Assembly (NCBI GenBank): GCA_020632665.1
Contig: JACKFC010000020.1
Span: 1 to 64,000, forward strand
DNA length: 64,000 nt
From: Deltaproteobacteria bacterium
GTDB taxonomy: Bacteria > Myxococcota_A > UBA9042
Reading direction: 5' to 3'
Part shown: positions 34,828 through 45,167 of the stretch, piece by piece
How positions within the stretch are numbered: the stretch's first letter is position 1
How the letters are laid out: each line of letters opens with the position of its first letter
Notes under the pieces: generated by a model
What the model was told of the DNA's origin: nothing
Database searches by the model: none
What the model saw: the letters and a program-made list of their open reading frames with translations, nothing else
Made by a program: the position numbers and the translations under genes

Positions 34828-37800
34828 ATGGACTTCGGCAGTACCGAAACGACTTCGTTGACGACGAACGGCACCGTGCGGCGCGCGCGCGCGCTCCGGC
34901 CGATCACGATGCGCTGGGCGGCGCTGGTCTTCACCGCGCTCACCGCGGTCGCTGGCTGCGGCAGCGAAGAAGGCGGCGGGAGCAGCAGCAGCAGCTGCGA
35001 GCCGGGCACCAAGGATTGCCTCTGCGCCACGGGCGCTGCGTGCGGTCCGGGCCTCTCCTGCGTCTCGGGCAGCTGCAAGGCCGGCGAGCAGGGCGCGCTC
35101 GGCATGGCCTGCTTCGCGAACATGACGTGCAACCCGGACGAAGAAGGCCGGGCGATGCTCTGCGTCGCCGGCGTCTGCCAGAAGGCGAGCTGCACCCAGG
35201 GTAGCGAGGGCTGTGGCTGCCTCGCCGGCGCCAGCTGCGCGGCCGGGCTGGTCTGCGATACGAGCACGGGCGCCGCGCTCTGCCAGAAGGCGGCCTGCGC
35301 CGAGAACGTCGGCACGCTCGGCTGCGCCTGCGACGCGGACTACGGCTGCGCTGCCGGTCCGGGCGGTGCGGCGCTGGCCTGCGACGGCAAGCTCTGCGTC
35401 TCGGCCGTCTGCGTTCCGGGCAGCGAAGGCTGCTTCTGCGGTGAGAAGGCGACCTGCTCGGGCGGCCTGACCTGCGACGCCACGACCTTCCGCTGCAGCA
35501 AGGCGGCCTGCACGCCGGGCGAGTCGGGCTGCCAGTGCAAGGGCGACGGCAGCTGCATCGGCGACAAGCTGGTCTGCAACAGCGGCGTCTGCATCGTCGA
35601 CAACTGCCCGGCCGGCGACATCGGCTGCACCTGCAAGGGTGACGGCACCTGCGCGGTCGGCGGCGAGTCGCTGCTGGTCTGCCAATCCGGCAAATGCTTG
35701 CCGAAGCCGGCCTGCCCCGAGGGTGGCCCCGGCTGCGCCTGCACCGGCACCGGCGGCTGCCTCGACGCCGGCTTCACCTGCGACAAGGGCAGCAATACCT
35801 GCAAGGCGGTCTCCTGTGCCGCCGGCGCGCTGAACTGTGGCTGCAAGGGCGGCGGCGGCTGTGATGCCGGCTTGGTCTGCGCCAACGGCCAGATCTGTGT
35901 CGACAACAAGGGCTTCCCCGGCGGCGCCTGCCTCAGCGGCGACCTCTGCAACGCCGGCGCGAAGTGCGAGGGCGGCAACTGCCAGACCTGCGCGCTCGGC
36001 AGCGAGGGCTGCGCCTGCTTCACCGGCGGCGGCTGCTTCGCGCCGCTGACCTGCCACCTCGGCAGCTGCGTCGCGCCCGGCAACTCGAGCACGACGGTGC
36101 CGGCCTCGCTCGATCCGCCGAAGGCCGCGGCCTGCTGGACGCCCTGCAACAATGGCGTGACCAAGGGCGATGGCAGCTTCGTCGCCTGCGGCGCCGACGG
36201 CCTGCTGCCGGGCTGCGTCGACGACCTCTCCTGCGTCGACGGTTCGTGCGTGAAGAAGGGCGGCTCCGCTCCGAAGTGCGAGACCGACCTCGACTGCGCC
36301 GACCACCAGACCTGTTACCTCTCCGACGGCCACTGCTACTCGAACTGCAACGTCGATATGGACTGCGGCGACGGCGCGGGCTGCTACCGCCACGTCTGCC
36401 GCAACAGCTGCGACACCAAGGCTGGCTGCGACAAGGGCCAGTTCTGCAAGACGATCGACGGTGAGAACGGCTACTGCATGCCGCTCGCGCCGCCGAGCAA
36501 ATGCGACGGCCCGCAGTGCGGCCAGAAGGCGGTGCTCGGCTCGTTCGCCCTGCAGGAGGACCAGCTCAGCCTCTCGGACGCGGTCGCGACCGGTGAGATC
36601 GTCGTCGACGTCGACAGCGCCGCCGAGACCAGCCTGAAGATCCGCAAGATCCGCCACTCGATGGTCGGCCAGGCCGGCGAAGAGGTGACCTGCGTCGCCG
36701 GCAGCAGCAACTGCCCGTGCCAGGCCGGCGACAGCAAGGTCGTGCTCGCGGGCGTGACCTACTACTGCGATACCGCGAAGACCCCGCCGCTGCACTGGCT
36801 GAAGATCGCCGCCGGCGGCTCGCCGCTCGACAAGGTGCAGCAGCTGCAGGTCAAGGTGCCCTCGGGCAAGAGCAGCTTCACCCTGACCGTGAGCACCGAA
36901 GGCGCCTCACCCGCGGCGGCGTGGCAGGGCGTGGTCGAGATCTCGCACCCGAACTACGGCGTCGGCGAGCTCTACCTCTCCTACGCGGTGCGCCCGGACG
37001 GCCGCTGGATCGGTACGGCCTACTTCTTCGCCACCTTCGAGGACGAGGGCCTCGACAAATGGCAGGCCAACCCGCAGGACTTCAACCTGGTCAAGAACGC
37101 GTTCGTCCAGCAGTGGCAGGTCTTCCGCAACCAGCCGATGTCGAACTACGAGATGATCAACGCGATGATGACCTCGGTCATCGACGAGACCTGGCAGTGG
37201 GAGAAGGTCCGCAAGGATTGCAAGTCGTTCGGTGAGTACGCCGCCTGCATCCCCTACGCGCCGCAGAACCCCGGCTCGATCGGCGCGACCAACGGCCTGT
37301 ACAAGGTCTCCTCGGACGCCCGCACGATCCGCATGCCGAGCGGCGTGACCGAGCTGCCGCTCTCGTTCAACCTCAAGTCGACCGCCGACCCGACCCTGCT
37401 GACCGGCCGCATCACCACCGCCGACAGCCTGCAATACGGCGGCAACCCCGAGATCAAGGGCATCAAGCTGAAGCAGGACCCGGCCAAGGCGTGCAGCGGC
37501 GGCCTCTGCGTCATCGGCGTCAGTGACATGACCATCGAGATGGCGATCGGTGGCCGCTACGCCACCAACAGCAGCGACACCACCTGCAAGGACATGGCGC
37601 CCGGCGCGTACGGCCAGATCGCCGTGCCGTGGCTGGTGCCCGGCTTCCTCGTCGGCACCGAGATCGACAAGAAGACCAACCAGGTCTACCGCTACGAGTG
37701 CCGCAGCAAGAAGGCGCCCTACGGCGACGACCCGGCGCTGATGGTGCAGAACATGACCTCGGCGGCGAGCAACCCGATCGCCGACGGCAAGGCCCGCACC

Positions 37801-40800
37801 CGCACGCTCGAGCTGCTCGACGGCGCGCTGATCAACCAGACCACCATGGTGCTGCTCTTCAAGGAGACGATGCCGTCGTTCCTCGGTCCGCAAGATCCGC
37901 CGACCGCCGCCTACGGCTTCATCCTGATGCAGCGCACCAAGGAGACCGTGCAGCCCGAGGAATTCAAGGGCAGCAACAGCTCCGCCGGCACGGTCAAGGA
38001 GATCGCCACGGTCGACGAGGTCGGCTGCAGCAAGGCGCTGCTCGAGACCGTCCTCGGCCCAGGTGCCAAGCTCACGGGCGACAACGCCGCGGTCATCGCC
38101 CGTGCCGCGGTCAACGGCCAGGCGCCGATCGGCAAGGCGACCGAGCTGACCGACGCCTCGCCGCAGAAGGTGCACTACCTCTGCGAAGACACCGGCTACT
38201 TCAACTCCGGCGGCAAGGATTACCCGAACGCACAGAAGGACTTCCCGAACGCCAACAAGCTGAAGTTCGACTGCCCGGTCGGCAGCCAGGTGACCTTCTT
38301 CACCCTCACCGGTGAGCTGGCCGAGGCCGACTGCCCGACCAACTGGCAGGGCAAGGGCGATACCTCGGCATGCATCGCCGAATTCGTCGCGCGCCAGCCG
38401 TGCCAGAACGACGGCACCTGCTTCCAGACCTTCCAGGAGTGGAAGGCCAAGGGCCCGGCCGGCGGCAAGCTCGGCCTGCTGGTGAACCCGCCGTGGCGCT
38501 GCAAGGACGAGAACAAGAACTGGTGTGACTACGACCGCCAGAACCTGCGCAGCGAGAAGCTCTTCTTCGTCCTCAAGGACGTGAAGCCGAGCAAGCTCTT
38601 CACCCCGCTGACCGCCGAGATCGACCAGGCGTTCCGCTACAAGACCCGCTTCCGCAACCGCTTCGGCAAGAACGTCGGCTTCACCCCGACCATCTGCGTG
38701 CCGAACAGCGACGCGGTGCCGTATTGCTACGACCCGACCTCGATCGAGAATATCCGCGAGCGCGTCGATTGCGTCGCCGAGATCTACGTCAAGCACGCGG
38801 CCAAGCTCGACACCAACACCCGTGACCAAGTGCACGCCTACTTGGTGCAGAACTACGGCTTCAAGCAGGAGATGAACCCGGTCGACGGCACGATCGAGAA
38901 CAAGGAAGGCTTCGAGAAGCTCTACACCGAGCTGCTCGTCATGCTCGGCGACGACGCCTACGTCAAAGCCTTCGGTTCGCGCTTCGACCTCGCCGGCACG
39001 CAGTCGATGGTCTTCGAGGGTGCGCTCTTCGAGGACGGCGGCATCACGCTCTCCGGCACCGCCGGGGTCGAGATGGTCGAGCTTTACCGCGCGATTCAGT
39101 ACTACCAACTGGGCCTGGACCGCTTCTTCCGCAACGCCAAGCTGATGAGCGCGAGCCTGAACCCCGACAGCAAATCGCTGCAGCTGCCCTTCCTCGGCCA
39201 GCAGACGGTGGAGGCGTACTTCACCCGCCTGACCCGCGCCTCGATCCAGAAGACGCGGGCCTGGAACGCCATCGCTCAGCGCTACGTCGCCTTCAACAAG
39301 CAGTCGCTGGCCCGCGCGGTCATCGAGCGTGCGTACACCGCAGCCTACCTCGAGTCGGTCATCCTCGGTCGGATGATGCTCAAGCTGCTCTCGGCCTCGA
39401 AGCCGGAGGAGCGGGCGCAGATCCTGTCGACGGTCGAGAAGGGCCAGATCGCCTACCGCTCGGCGATGCTGGAGATGCGCGACGTCTACAAGGGCATCCA
39501 GGACACCAAGACCGTCTTCGGCCTGCAGCCCGACTACATCCCCTTCCCGGCGCTCGACGCCAACGACGGCAACGCCTTGCAGAAGGCACTGAGCGTGGCC
39601 AACGCCAAGGCCGCGGTCGCCGCCGAGAAGGAAGAGAAGGCGCTCTCGAGCAAGAAGAACTACGACACCGACGAGGCCGCGTTCCAGAACGAGCTGATCC
39701 GGATCAAGAACAACTACGAGAATCAGCTCGCCGATATCTGCGGCACCTTCGAGGGCACCGACGGCAAGGTCTACCCGGCGACGACGAAATACGCCTACCT
39801 GCATCCGAAGGCCGCGGCGCTCGGCAACCTCTGCGGCATGGTCAAGACCGGCAAGCTCTCGCTCGCCGTCAGCGACCTCGACATCAGCAGCATCGAGTTG
39901 AAGCTCGCGCGCGAGGGCTACGAGAAGGCCATCGCGGCGATCAAGAACGAGCGCGAGCGGGTGCAGAAGCAATGCGCCCTGACCTGGGAGCAATCCAACT
40001 TCTACTTCGAGATCGCGAAGAAGGAGTGGAACCTCAACACCGTCGTCGCCGAAGCGCAGGAGTACATCGCCTTCGCCAAGGAGGGCTACGAGATCGCCCG
40101 CGACTTCGCCAACGCGCTCGATGTGACCATCGGCCTCTCGACCAACGCGCCCGGCAAGGCGCTGCAGTTCGCCGCGATCCAGGGCGCGAAGATCTACAAG
40201 GAGGCCAGCAGCCTGAAGTCGAAGCTCGACATCAAGCTCAAGGAGCAGGAGCTGCAGGAGCTGGAGCAGCAGAAGGCGAAGAACGAATTCGCCAAGCAGT
40301 GCCAGACCATGCAGATCGAGTCCGAGGCGAAGATCCACGACATCCTGATGAGCCTGAAGTCGGGTGAGTTGGAGATCGCCAAGGTCAGCATCCGCCTCGA
40401 CCAATCGCTCAACGAGGTGATGAGCCTACGCAACGAGGCGCGCCGCCTGATGGCCGAGCAGGAGGAAGCGGAGCAGCAGACGATCAACATCGAGGCGGCG
40501 AAGAACGACCCCAACACCCGCGTCTACAAGAACGACGACGTGTTGACGGCCGACCGCACCTTCCAGGCCGCGGTGAAGGAAGCCTACAAGGCCACCAAGG
40601 TCTTCGAGTACTACACCTCGCAGTCCTACGCGAAGCTGGACGACCTCTTCCTGGTGCGGATGATCAACCACGGCGACACCAGCCTGGAGAAGTACCTCGC
40701 CGAGCTCTCCGACGCCTACGCCGAGTTCGAGGAGCTCTACGGCAAGCCGGACCAGCGCGTCGCGATCCTCTCGCTGCGTGACGACCTGCTCGACATCCCG

Positions 40801-41304
40801 CGCATCAGCGCCGAGGGCAAGACGCTCTCGGACGTCGAGCGCATCGAGTTGATGCGGCAGAAGCTGGCCGACACCAAGCTGCTCAACGACCAGGGCTACC
40901 TGACGATCAGCTTCGCGACCGACCTCTCGGTGCTCTCGCCGCTGACCCGGAACCACAAGATCGACTACCTCGAGGCCGAATTCGTCGGCTCCGAGGTCGG
41001 CGATACGCTCGGCCGCATCTACCTCGTGCAGCGCGGCACCTCGACGGTGCGCTCGGTCACGGGCAACAACCAGTTCTACACGCTGCCGGAGCGCACCGCG
41101 GTGCTGAACGCCTTCTTCAACGGCAAGAAGGTCTTCCCCTCGGTCGTCTACCAGAGCCGCAAGCACAAGGATCGGCCGTTCGCCAACGGTGATTGGCAGC
41201 TCATGATCAACCAGAAGGACGAGTTGGTGAACCAGGACATCAACCTGCAATCCCTCGTCGACCTTCGCATCTACGTCTACTACACCGACTTCACGTCGCT
41301 GTAG
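34828..41304 (+). CDS. Giant lipoprotein: Cys-rich stalk, coiled-coil body, C-terminal beta domain resembling the end of Tc-toxin A
   Basis: 2158 residues. The signal ends AVAGC (Cys44). ATG 34828 has GGGAG about 8 bases upstream; ATG 34909 would give a shorter, more normal signal but lacks a ribosome site. Residues 54-557 are Cys-rich modules of the form GCxCxxxxxCxxGLxCxxxxC. A large mixed region follows. Residues about 1400-1910 are mostly long helices with strong coiled coil (1850-1910, rich in Glu, Lys and Gln). The last 250 residues are a helical pair (AYKATKVFEYYTSQSYAKL) followed by a beta sandwich ending NLQSLVDLRIYVYYTDF. That order, paired helices then sandwich at the extreme C-terminus, recalls the TcB-binding end of TcA toxins. 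This is a pattern resemblance, not a proven homology. Likely co-transcribed with the next lipoprotein, 80 bases downstream. Confidence 0.8.
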   Translation: MDFGSTETTSLTTNGTVRRARALRPITMRWAALVFTALTAVAGCGSEEGGGSSSSSCEPGTKDCLCATGAACGPGLSCVSGSCKAGEQGALGMACFANMTCNPDEEGRAMLCVAGVCQKASCTQGSEGCGCLAGASCAAGLVCDTSTGAALCQKAACAENVGTLGCACDADYGCAAGPGGAALACDGKLCVSAVCVPGSEGCFCGEKATCSGGLTCDATTFRCSKAACTPGESGCQCKGDGSCIGDKLVCNSGVCIVDNCPAGDIGCTCKGDGTCAVGGESLLVCQSGKCLPKPACPEGGPGCACTGTGGCLDAGFTCDKGSNTCKAVSCAAGALNCGCKGGGGCDAGLVCANGQICVDNKGFPGGACLSGDLCNAGAKCEGGNCQTCALGSEGCACFTGGGCFAPLTCHLGSCVAPGNSSTTVPASLDPPKAAACWTPCNNGVTKGDGSFVACGADGLLPGCVDDLSCVDGSCVKKGGSAPKCETDLDCADHQTCYLSDGHCYSNCNVDMDCGDGAGCYRHVCRNSCDTKAGCDKGQFCKTIDGENGYCMPLAPPSKCDGPQCGQKAVLGSFALQEDQLSLSDAVATGEIVVDVDSAAETSLKIRKIRHSMVGQAGEEVTCVAGSSNCPCQAGDSKVVLAGVTYYCDTAKTPPLHWLKIAAGGSPLDKVQQLQVKVPSGKSSFTLTVSTEGASPAAAWQGVVEISHPNYGVGELYLSYAVRPDGRWIGTAYFFATFEDEGLDKWQANPQDFNLVKNAFVQQWQVFRNQPMSNYEMINAMMTSVIDETWQWEKVRKDCKSFGEYAACIPYAPQNPGSIGATNGLYKVSSDARTIRMPSGVTELPLSFNLKSTADPTLLTGRITTADSLQYGGNPEIKGIKLKQDPAKACSGGLCVIGVSDMTIEMAIGGRYATNSSDTTCKDMAPGAYGQIAVPWLVPGFLVGTEIDKKTNQVYRYECRSKKAPYGDDPALMVQNMTSAASNPIADGKARTRTLELLDGALINQTTMVLLFKETMPSFLGPQDPPTAAYGFILMQRTKETVQPEEFKGSNSSAGTVKEIATVDEVGCSKALLETVLGPGAKLTGDNAAVIARAAVNGQAPIGKATELTDASPQKVHYLCEDTGYFNSGGKDYPNAQKDFPNANKLKFDCPVGSQVTFFTLTGELAEADCPTNWQGKGDTSACIAEFVARQPCQNDGTCFQTFQEWKAKGPAGGKLGLLVNPPWRCKDENKNWCDYDRQNLRSEKLFFVLKDVKPSKLFTPLTAEIDQAFRYKTRFRNRFGKNVGFTPTICVPNSDAVPYCYDPTSIENIRERVDCVAEIYVKHAAKLDTNTRDQVHAYLVQNYGFKQEMNPVDGTIENKEGFEKLYTELLVMLGDDAYVKAFGSRFDLAGTQSMVFEGALFEDGGITLSGTAGVEMVELYRAIQYYQLGLDRFFRNAKLMSASLNPDSKSLQLPFLGQQTVEAYFTRLTRASIQKTRAWNAIAQRYVAFNKQSLARAVIERAYTAAYLESVILGRMMLKLLSASKPEERAQILSTVEKGQIAYRSAMLEMRDVYKGIQDTKTVFGLQPDYIPFPALDANDGNALQKALSVANAKAAVAAEKEEKALSSKKNYDTDEAAFQNELIRIKNNYENQLADICGTFEGTDGKVYPATTKYAYLHPKAAALGNLCGMVKTGKLSLAVSDLDISSIELKLAREGYEKAIAAIKNERERVQKQCALTWEQSNFYFEIAKKEWNLNTVVAEAQEYIAFAKEGYEIARDFANALDVTIGLSTNAPGKALQFAAIQGAKIYKEASSLKSKLDIKLKEQELQELEQQKAKNEFAKQCQTMQIESEAKIHDILMSLKSGELEIAKVSIRLDQSLNEVMSLRNEARRLMAEQEEAEQQTINIEAAKNDPNTRVYKNDDVLTADRTFQAAVKEAYKATKVFEYYTSQSYAKLDDLFLVRMINHGDTSLEKYLAELSDAYAEFEELYGKPDQRVAILSLRDDLLDIPRISAEGKTLSDVERIELMRQKLADTKLLNDQGYLTISFATDLSVLSPLTRNHKIDYLEAEFVGSEVGDTLGRIYLVQRGTSTVRSVTGNNQFYTLPERTAVLNAFFNGKKVFPSVVYQSRKHKDRPFANGDWQLMINQKDELVNQDINLQSLVDLRIYVYYTDFTSL

Positions 41305-41384
41305 GGAAGCGTTTCGCCATGGGCGCGGCCCCCCAACCGCCGCCCCCAGCCGTGCTCGACGGAGCACGTTTTCGAGGAGCCCGT

Positions 41385-44300
41385 ATGCATCGCACCTCCG
41401 CGATTGTCCTCGCTGTCCTACTCTCTGCCCTGCTCGGCTTCGGCTGCAGCGGCGACGAGGGCGACGGCGGCAACAAGGCCGACACCGGCAACGACAGCGC
41501 TGTCGGCGACGGCGTCATCTCCGACGGCGCGGCCGGCGACACCGGCACCGGCGACGTGGCGGATACCGGCGGCAGCAAAGATACGGCTGACGGGACGGTG
41601 ACCGACGTCACCGACACCGGCGGCGAGACGACCGGCGACGTCGGCGGCTGCACGGCCGGCACCGAAGGCTGCGACTGCAAGGGCGACAAGAGCTGCGACG
41701 GCGACTTGCTCTGCAAGGGCGGCAAGAGCTGCGTCAAGGCCGGCGATTGTCCGGACGGTGACCTCGGCTGCGGCTGCAAGGACGGCGCCTGCGCCGAGGG
41801 CGACTATTGCAAGGAAGGCAAGCTCTGCGTCGCCGAGGCGGATTGCCCGGCTGGCGACGACGGCTGCCCCTGCAAGTCGGACGCGACCTGCGGCACCGAC
41901 CTCTTCTGCAAGGAAGGCAAGGTCTGCGCCAAGGCAGAGGCCTGCCCGAATAGCGCGGCCGGCTGCCCCTGCACCGCCGAGAAGGGATGCGATGGCGGCC
42001 TCTACTGCGCGGCGCAAAGCGGCACCTGCGCGACCAAGGAGACCTGCCCGAAGGGCTCGGCCGGTTGCCCGTGCGATACGACCAACCCCTGCGGCGCCGA
42101 TTTGGCTTGCGGCACCGGCGGCGTCTGCGCGACCTGCCCCTTCGGCACCGACGGCTGCCCCTGCAAGACCGATTCGAGCTGCGACGCCGGCTATATGTGC
42201 CAGACCGGCGCCTGTGCCCCCGACCCGTGCTACGGCAAGGAAGGCACCGTCGGCTGCCCGTGCAAGGACGGCGGCTGCGACAAGGACGCGTGGTGCAACG
42301 CCGGTAGCTGCCAGGTCTGCAAGGCCGACGGCCCGGGCTGCGCCTGCAGCGACAAGGCGCCCTGCGGCGCGGAGCTGACCTGTGGTGGCGACAGCACGTG
42401 CAAGCCCTGCGCCGACAACGCCGGTGCGCCCGGCTGCAAGCCGAAGGGCGACGGCACCTGTGGCGACGGCAATACGCTCGACCCAGTGACCGGCCTTTGC
42501 GAGCTCTGCGCCCCCGGCAAGCTCGGCTGCGAGTGCAAGAGCGACGAGACCTGCAACGGCGACTTCAAGTGCAAGGTCGCCGACAAGATGTGCGTCGCGT
42601 GCAAAGAGGTCTCGGGCTGCCCATGCAAGGGCAAGACCGACTGCGGCAACGGCTACATCTGCGACAGCGCGACCAATAGCTGCGGCGCTTGCGAGGCCGG
42701 CACCGCCGGTTGTGATTGCAAGGGCAGCGGCGTCGCGGCGTGCGTCGACGGCTACACCTGCAACCTCGGCGTCTGCGAGACCTGCAAGCCCGGCAAGCTC
42801 GGCTGCCCGCTGGCCTGCAACGTCGAATTCCCTGCCCCGGTGAAGATCATCGGCAAGACCACCTGCTCCTCCTGCCCCGGCAACTGCCTCGGCGAGGGCG
42901 AGACGGGCGTCGCCGTGACCGGGCAGACCCAGAACGGCTCCTGCATCTGCGAGACGAAGGAGGGCTACTTCTTCGAGGCCACGACCAACAAGGCCGAGCC
43001 GTGCGACGGCGACGGCGACGGCTGGATCCGGCAGAGCGCGCTCGACGCGATGCGAAGCAAGGACCCGGTCATCAAGGCCAACGCGCGCTGCGGCTCGGTG
43101 CTGCGGGAGATGGACTACGTCGCGCTGATCACCGAATCGGGTGTGGCGCTGCCGATCCCGGTCACCTCGGTCCTCGACCCGGCGACCTTCAAGCTCGGCA
43201 CCCTGAACCAGGACGGCAAGGGCGGCTTGGTCATGGCCGAGCCGCTGCTCTTCGACAGCGAGAGCCTGCTCGCCAGCCAGGTCAGCAACGGCGGCTTCCC
43301 GAACCTCGCCGGTGGTCGCCCGCCGCACGCCAACGAGCTCAACCCGCTGACCAAGAGCTGCGTCTCGGCGAGCGCCGACTTCAACGGCAACAACATCGCC
43401 GACGTCGAGGAGTGGTCGGGTCATGGCCAGGCCAAGCTCGACGCGCTGAGCCAAATCGCGATCAAGTTCAGCTATTGGATCGAGCTGCACCGCGGCTGGT
43501 ACGCCAAGGTGCCGGTGCCGAAGACCATCCCCGAGCCCGCTCCGCTGCCGCTCGGCGCGACCCCGGTCGATATGTCCGGTGGCGCGACGCCGACCAAGCC
43601 ACCCGCGGGCCCGCCGGCCGGCGTCTACATCATCGCCGAGAAGAGCCGCCAGCTCGGCGCTCCGGCCGGGGCGCAGACGGCCCTGGTCGAGCCGACCACG
43701 ACCAGCCAGGGCTACTGGCGCCAGTGCAAGCGTCAGGTCGCGGCAGACTACGACGCGGCGGTGCAGAACGGCCTGACCACCATCGGCTTCGACTTCGCCG
43801 AGTGGAGCAGCTACAGCAAGGACTTCGGTCAGGGCATGACCCACCACAGCCAGTTCCACTGCGCCGTCATCGCTGCGAACGACGCCGTCCTCACCGACAG
43901 CGAGAAGCAGTTCAAGATTCGGGCGCAGGAGCTCGACGGCAAGTGGATCGTCAACGACTGCAAATACGGCGCGAATACCGCCGCGCCGCTGCCGACCGAC
44001 GCGACGAGCATCTCGGCGCCGACCGACGGCAAGGGCATCCGCAACCCCTCGGACCCGGTCTCCGGCGGCTGCGCCGTGGCCGCGCCCTCCACCGGCGCGA
44101 CCTACTGGCTGGTCTCGCGCTACAAGGCCTACCTGAGCGCGAGCGGCTACACCCGCGGCTGCGTCAACGAGTGCATCGATCGCGTCGAGGCGACCTGCCC
44201 CTACGTGCTGAACGATCCGTACGCCAAGTTCGCTTGCGTGGGCGCGCTCAACGACAGCGGCAAGGCGCAGTGCACCTGCAACAACGGCTACTACGGCACG

Positions 44301-45143
44301 CCGCAGACCAAATGCGAGAGCAAATGCGGTGACGGCATCATCGCGCCCTTCGACGAGATCTGCGACGACGGCAACACCAAGACCAACGACGGCTGCTCGG
44401 ACAAATGCGAGTGCGAGGGTTGGTCGTCGGTCAAGACGACCGAGAAGACCGGCACCAACGGCTACAAATACAAGGTCGGCACTTGCCAGTGCGACGACGA
44501 CGGCCTCGAGCCGAAGACCGAGCTGATCGGCCTCTGCGGCGGATCGGCGGTCGACTTGGGCACCGTCGCGAGTTCGGGTACGGCCGAGGTCGTCACCGGC
44601 GGTCGGATTCGCTTCGGCGAGAGCGAGGATTGGTTCCGCGTCTACGTACCGGACAAGAAGCAGGTCCCGCTGGGCCAGGCCGGCGTCGACACCTTCGACT
44701 TCGCCGTCGACCTCTCGCTCGACTCGACCCCGGACTCGGACAAGTTCGTGATCGACGTCTTCCGCTCGTCCGATGCGACCGACGGCGCATGCAAGACCGC
44801 GGCGCAGGTCTGCACCGACGAGCCGGCGGGCCACAGCTTCGCTTCGCTGCAGACCAAGTGCTACCGCGGCGGCTCCTCGCAGCCCGCCCCGTGTGGCAGC
44901 TATGCGAACTGCGTCAAGGGCAAGAACAACAAGTGGGATGCGGTCCCCAGTGGCGCCATCAAGCCGCCGAGCAGCGATTGGTACAAGGGCTACGCCGGTC
45001 CCTGGCCAGCCGTCAACTCGACCGTCTACACGACGTCGTGCCCGGACTACACCTCGTACTACTTCATCCGCGTGAAGCGGGCGAAGGACACGCCGACCAC
45101 CTGCGGCAAGTACAAGCTGAAGCTGACCAGCAAGGCCGACTAG
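41385..45143 (+). CDS. Giant Cys-rich lipoprotein with Myxococcus-type Cys repeat
   Basis: 1252 residues. The signal ends LGFGC (Cys21), then a Gly/Asp/Thr linker (22-85) and about 400 residues of Cys-rich modules (GCxCKxxxxCxxGLxC...), the same type as in the gene just upstream. Residues 480-960 form an unrecognised domain with few Cys. Near 978-1005 is CGDGIIAPFDEICDDGNTKT followed by DGCSDKCE, the Myxococcus cysteine-rich repeat. The C-terminal 200 residues look like a beta domain (DWFRVYVPDKKQV, VDTFDFAVDLSLD) as in bacterial pre-peptidase-type domains. GAGGAG lies 5 bases before ATG 41385. The shared stalk type and the 80-base spacing suggest that it acts together with the 2158-residue protein. 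Confidence 0.83.
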   Translation: MHRTSAIVLAVLLSALLGFGCSGDEGDGGNKADTGNDSAVGDGVISDGAAGDTGTGDVADTGGSKDTADGTVTDVTDTGGETTGDVGGCTAGTEGCDCKGDKSCDGDLLCKGGKSCVKAGDCPDGDLGCGCKDGACAEGDYCKEGKLCVAEADCPAGDDGCPCKSDATCGTDLFCKEGKVCAKAEACPNSAAGCPCTAEKGCDGGLYCAAQSGTCATKETCPKGSAGCPCDTTNPCGADLACGTGGVCATCPFGTDGCPCKTDSSCDAGYMCQTGACAPDPCYGKEGTVGCPCKDGGCDKDAWCNAGSCQVCKADGPGCACSDKAPCGAELTCGGDSTCKPCADNAGAPGCKPKGDGTCGDGNTLDPVTGLCELCAPGKLGCECKSDETCNGDFKCKVADKMCVACKEVSGCPCKGKTDCGNGYICDSATNSCGACEAGTAGCDCKGSGVAACVDGYTCNLGVCETCKPGKLGCPLACNVEFPAPVKIIGKTTCSSCPGNCLGEGETGVAVTGQTQNGSCICETKEGYFFEATTNKAEPCDGDGDGWIRQSALDAMRSKDPVIKANARCGSVLREMDYVALITESGVALPIPVTSVLDPATFKLGTLNQDGKGGLVMAEPLLFDSESLLASQVSNGGFPNLAGGRPPHANELNPLTKSCVSASADFNGNNIADVEEWSGHGQAKLDALSQIAIKFSYWIELHRGWYAKVPVPKTIPEPAPLPLGATPVDMSGGATPTKPPAGPPAGVYIIAEKSRQLGAPAGAQTALVEPTTTSQGYWRQCKRQVAADYDAAVQNGLTTIGFDFAEWSSYSKDFGQGMTHHSQFHCAVIAANDAVLTDSEKQFKIRAQELDGKWIVNDCKYGANTAAPLPTDATSISAPTDGKGIRNPSDPVSGGCAVAAPSTGATYWLVSRYKAYLSASGYTRGCVNECIDRVEATCPYVLNDPYAKFACVGALNDSGKAQCTCNNGYYGTPQTKCESKCGDGIIAPFDEICDDGNTKTNDGCSDKCECEGWSSVKTTEKTGTNGYKYKVGTCQCDDDGLEPKTELIGLCGGSAVDLGTVASSGTAEVVTGGRIRFGESEDWFRVYVPDKKQVPLGQAGVDTFDFAVDLSLDSTPDSDKFVIDVFRSSDATDGACKTAAQVCTDEPAGHSFASLQTKCYRGGSSQPAPCGSYANCVKGKNNKWDAVPSGAIKPPSSDWYKGYAGPWPAVNSTVYTTSCPDYTSYYFIRVKRAKDTPTTCGKYKLKLTSKAD

Positions 45144-45167
45144 AACTCCTGGAGAGGGGAGCGCTCT

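Noticed and set aside
36907..40404. A 1165-codon minus-strand open frame opposite the 2158-residue lipoprotein
   Set aside because: Shadow of the real plus-strand gene; no ribosome site or family resemblance, composition dominated by Val, Leu, Arg, Gly and Asp.
41418..44834. A 1138-codon minus-strand open frame opposite the 1252-residue lipoprotein
   Set aside because: Same cause: complement of Cys-rich, GC-rich repeats gives low-complexity Ala/Gly/Val sequence.
45144..45167. Small hairpin GCGCT-CTTC-AGCGC after the 1252-residue lipoprotein gene
   Set aside because: Only five base pairs, no T-run on the plus strand and it runs into the convergent gene; too weak to call a terminator.
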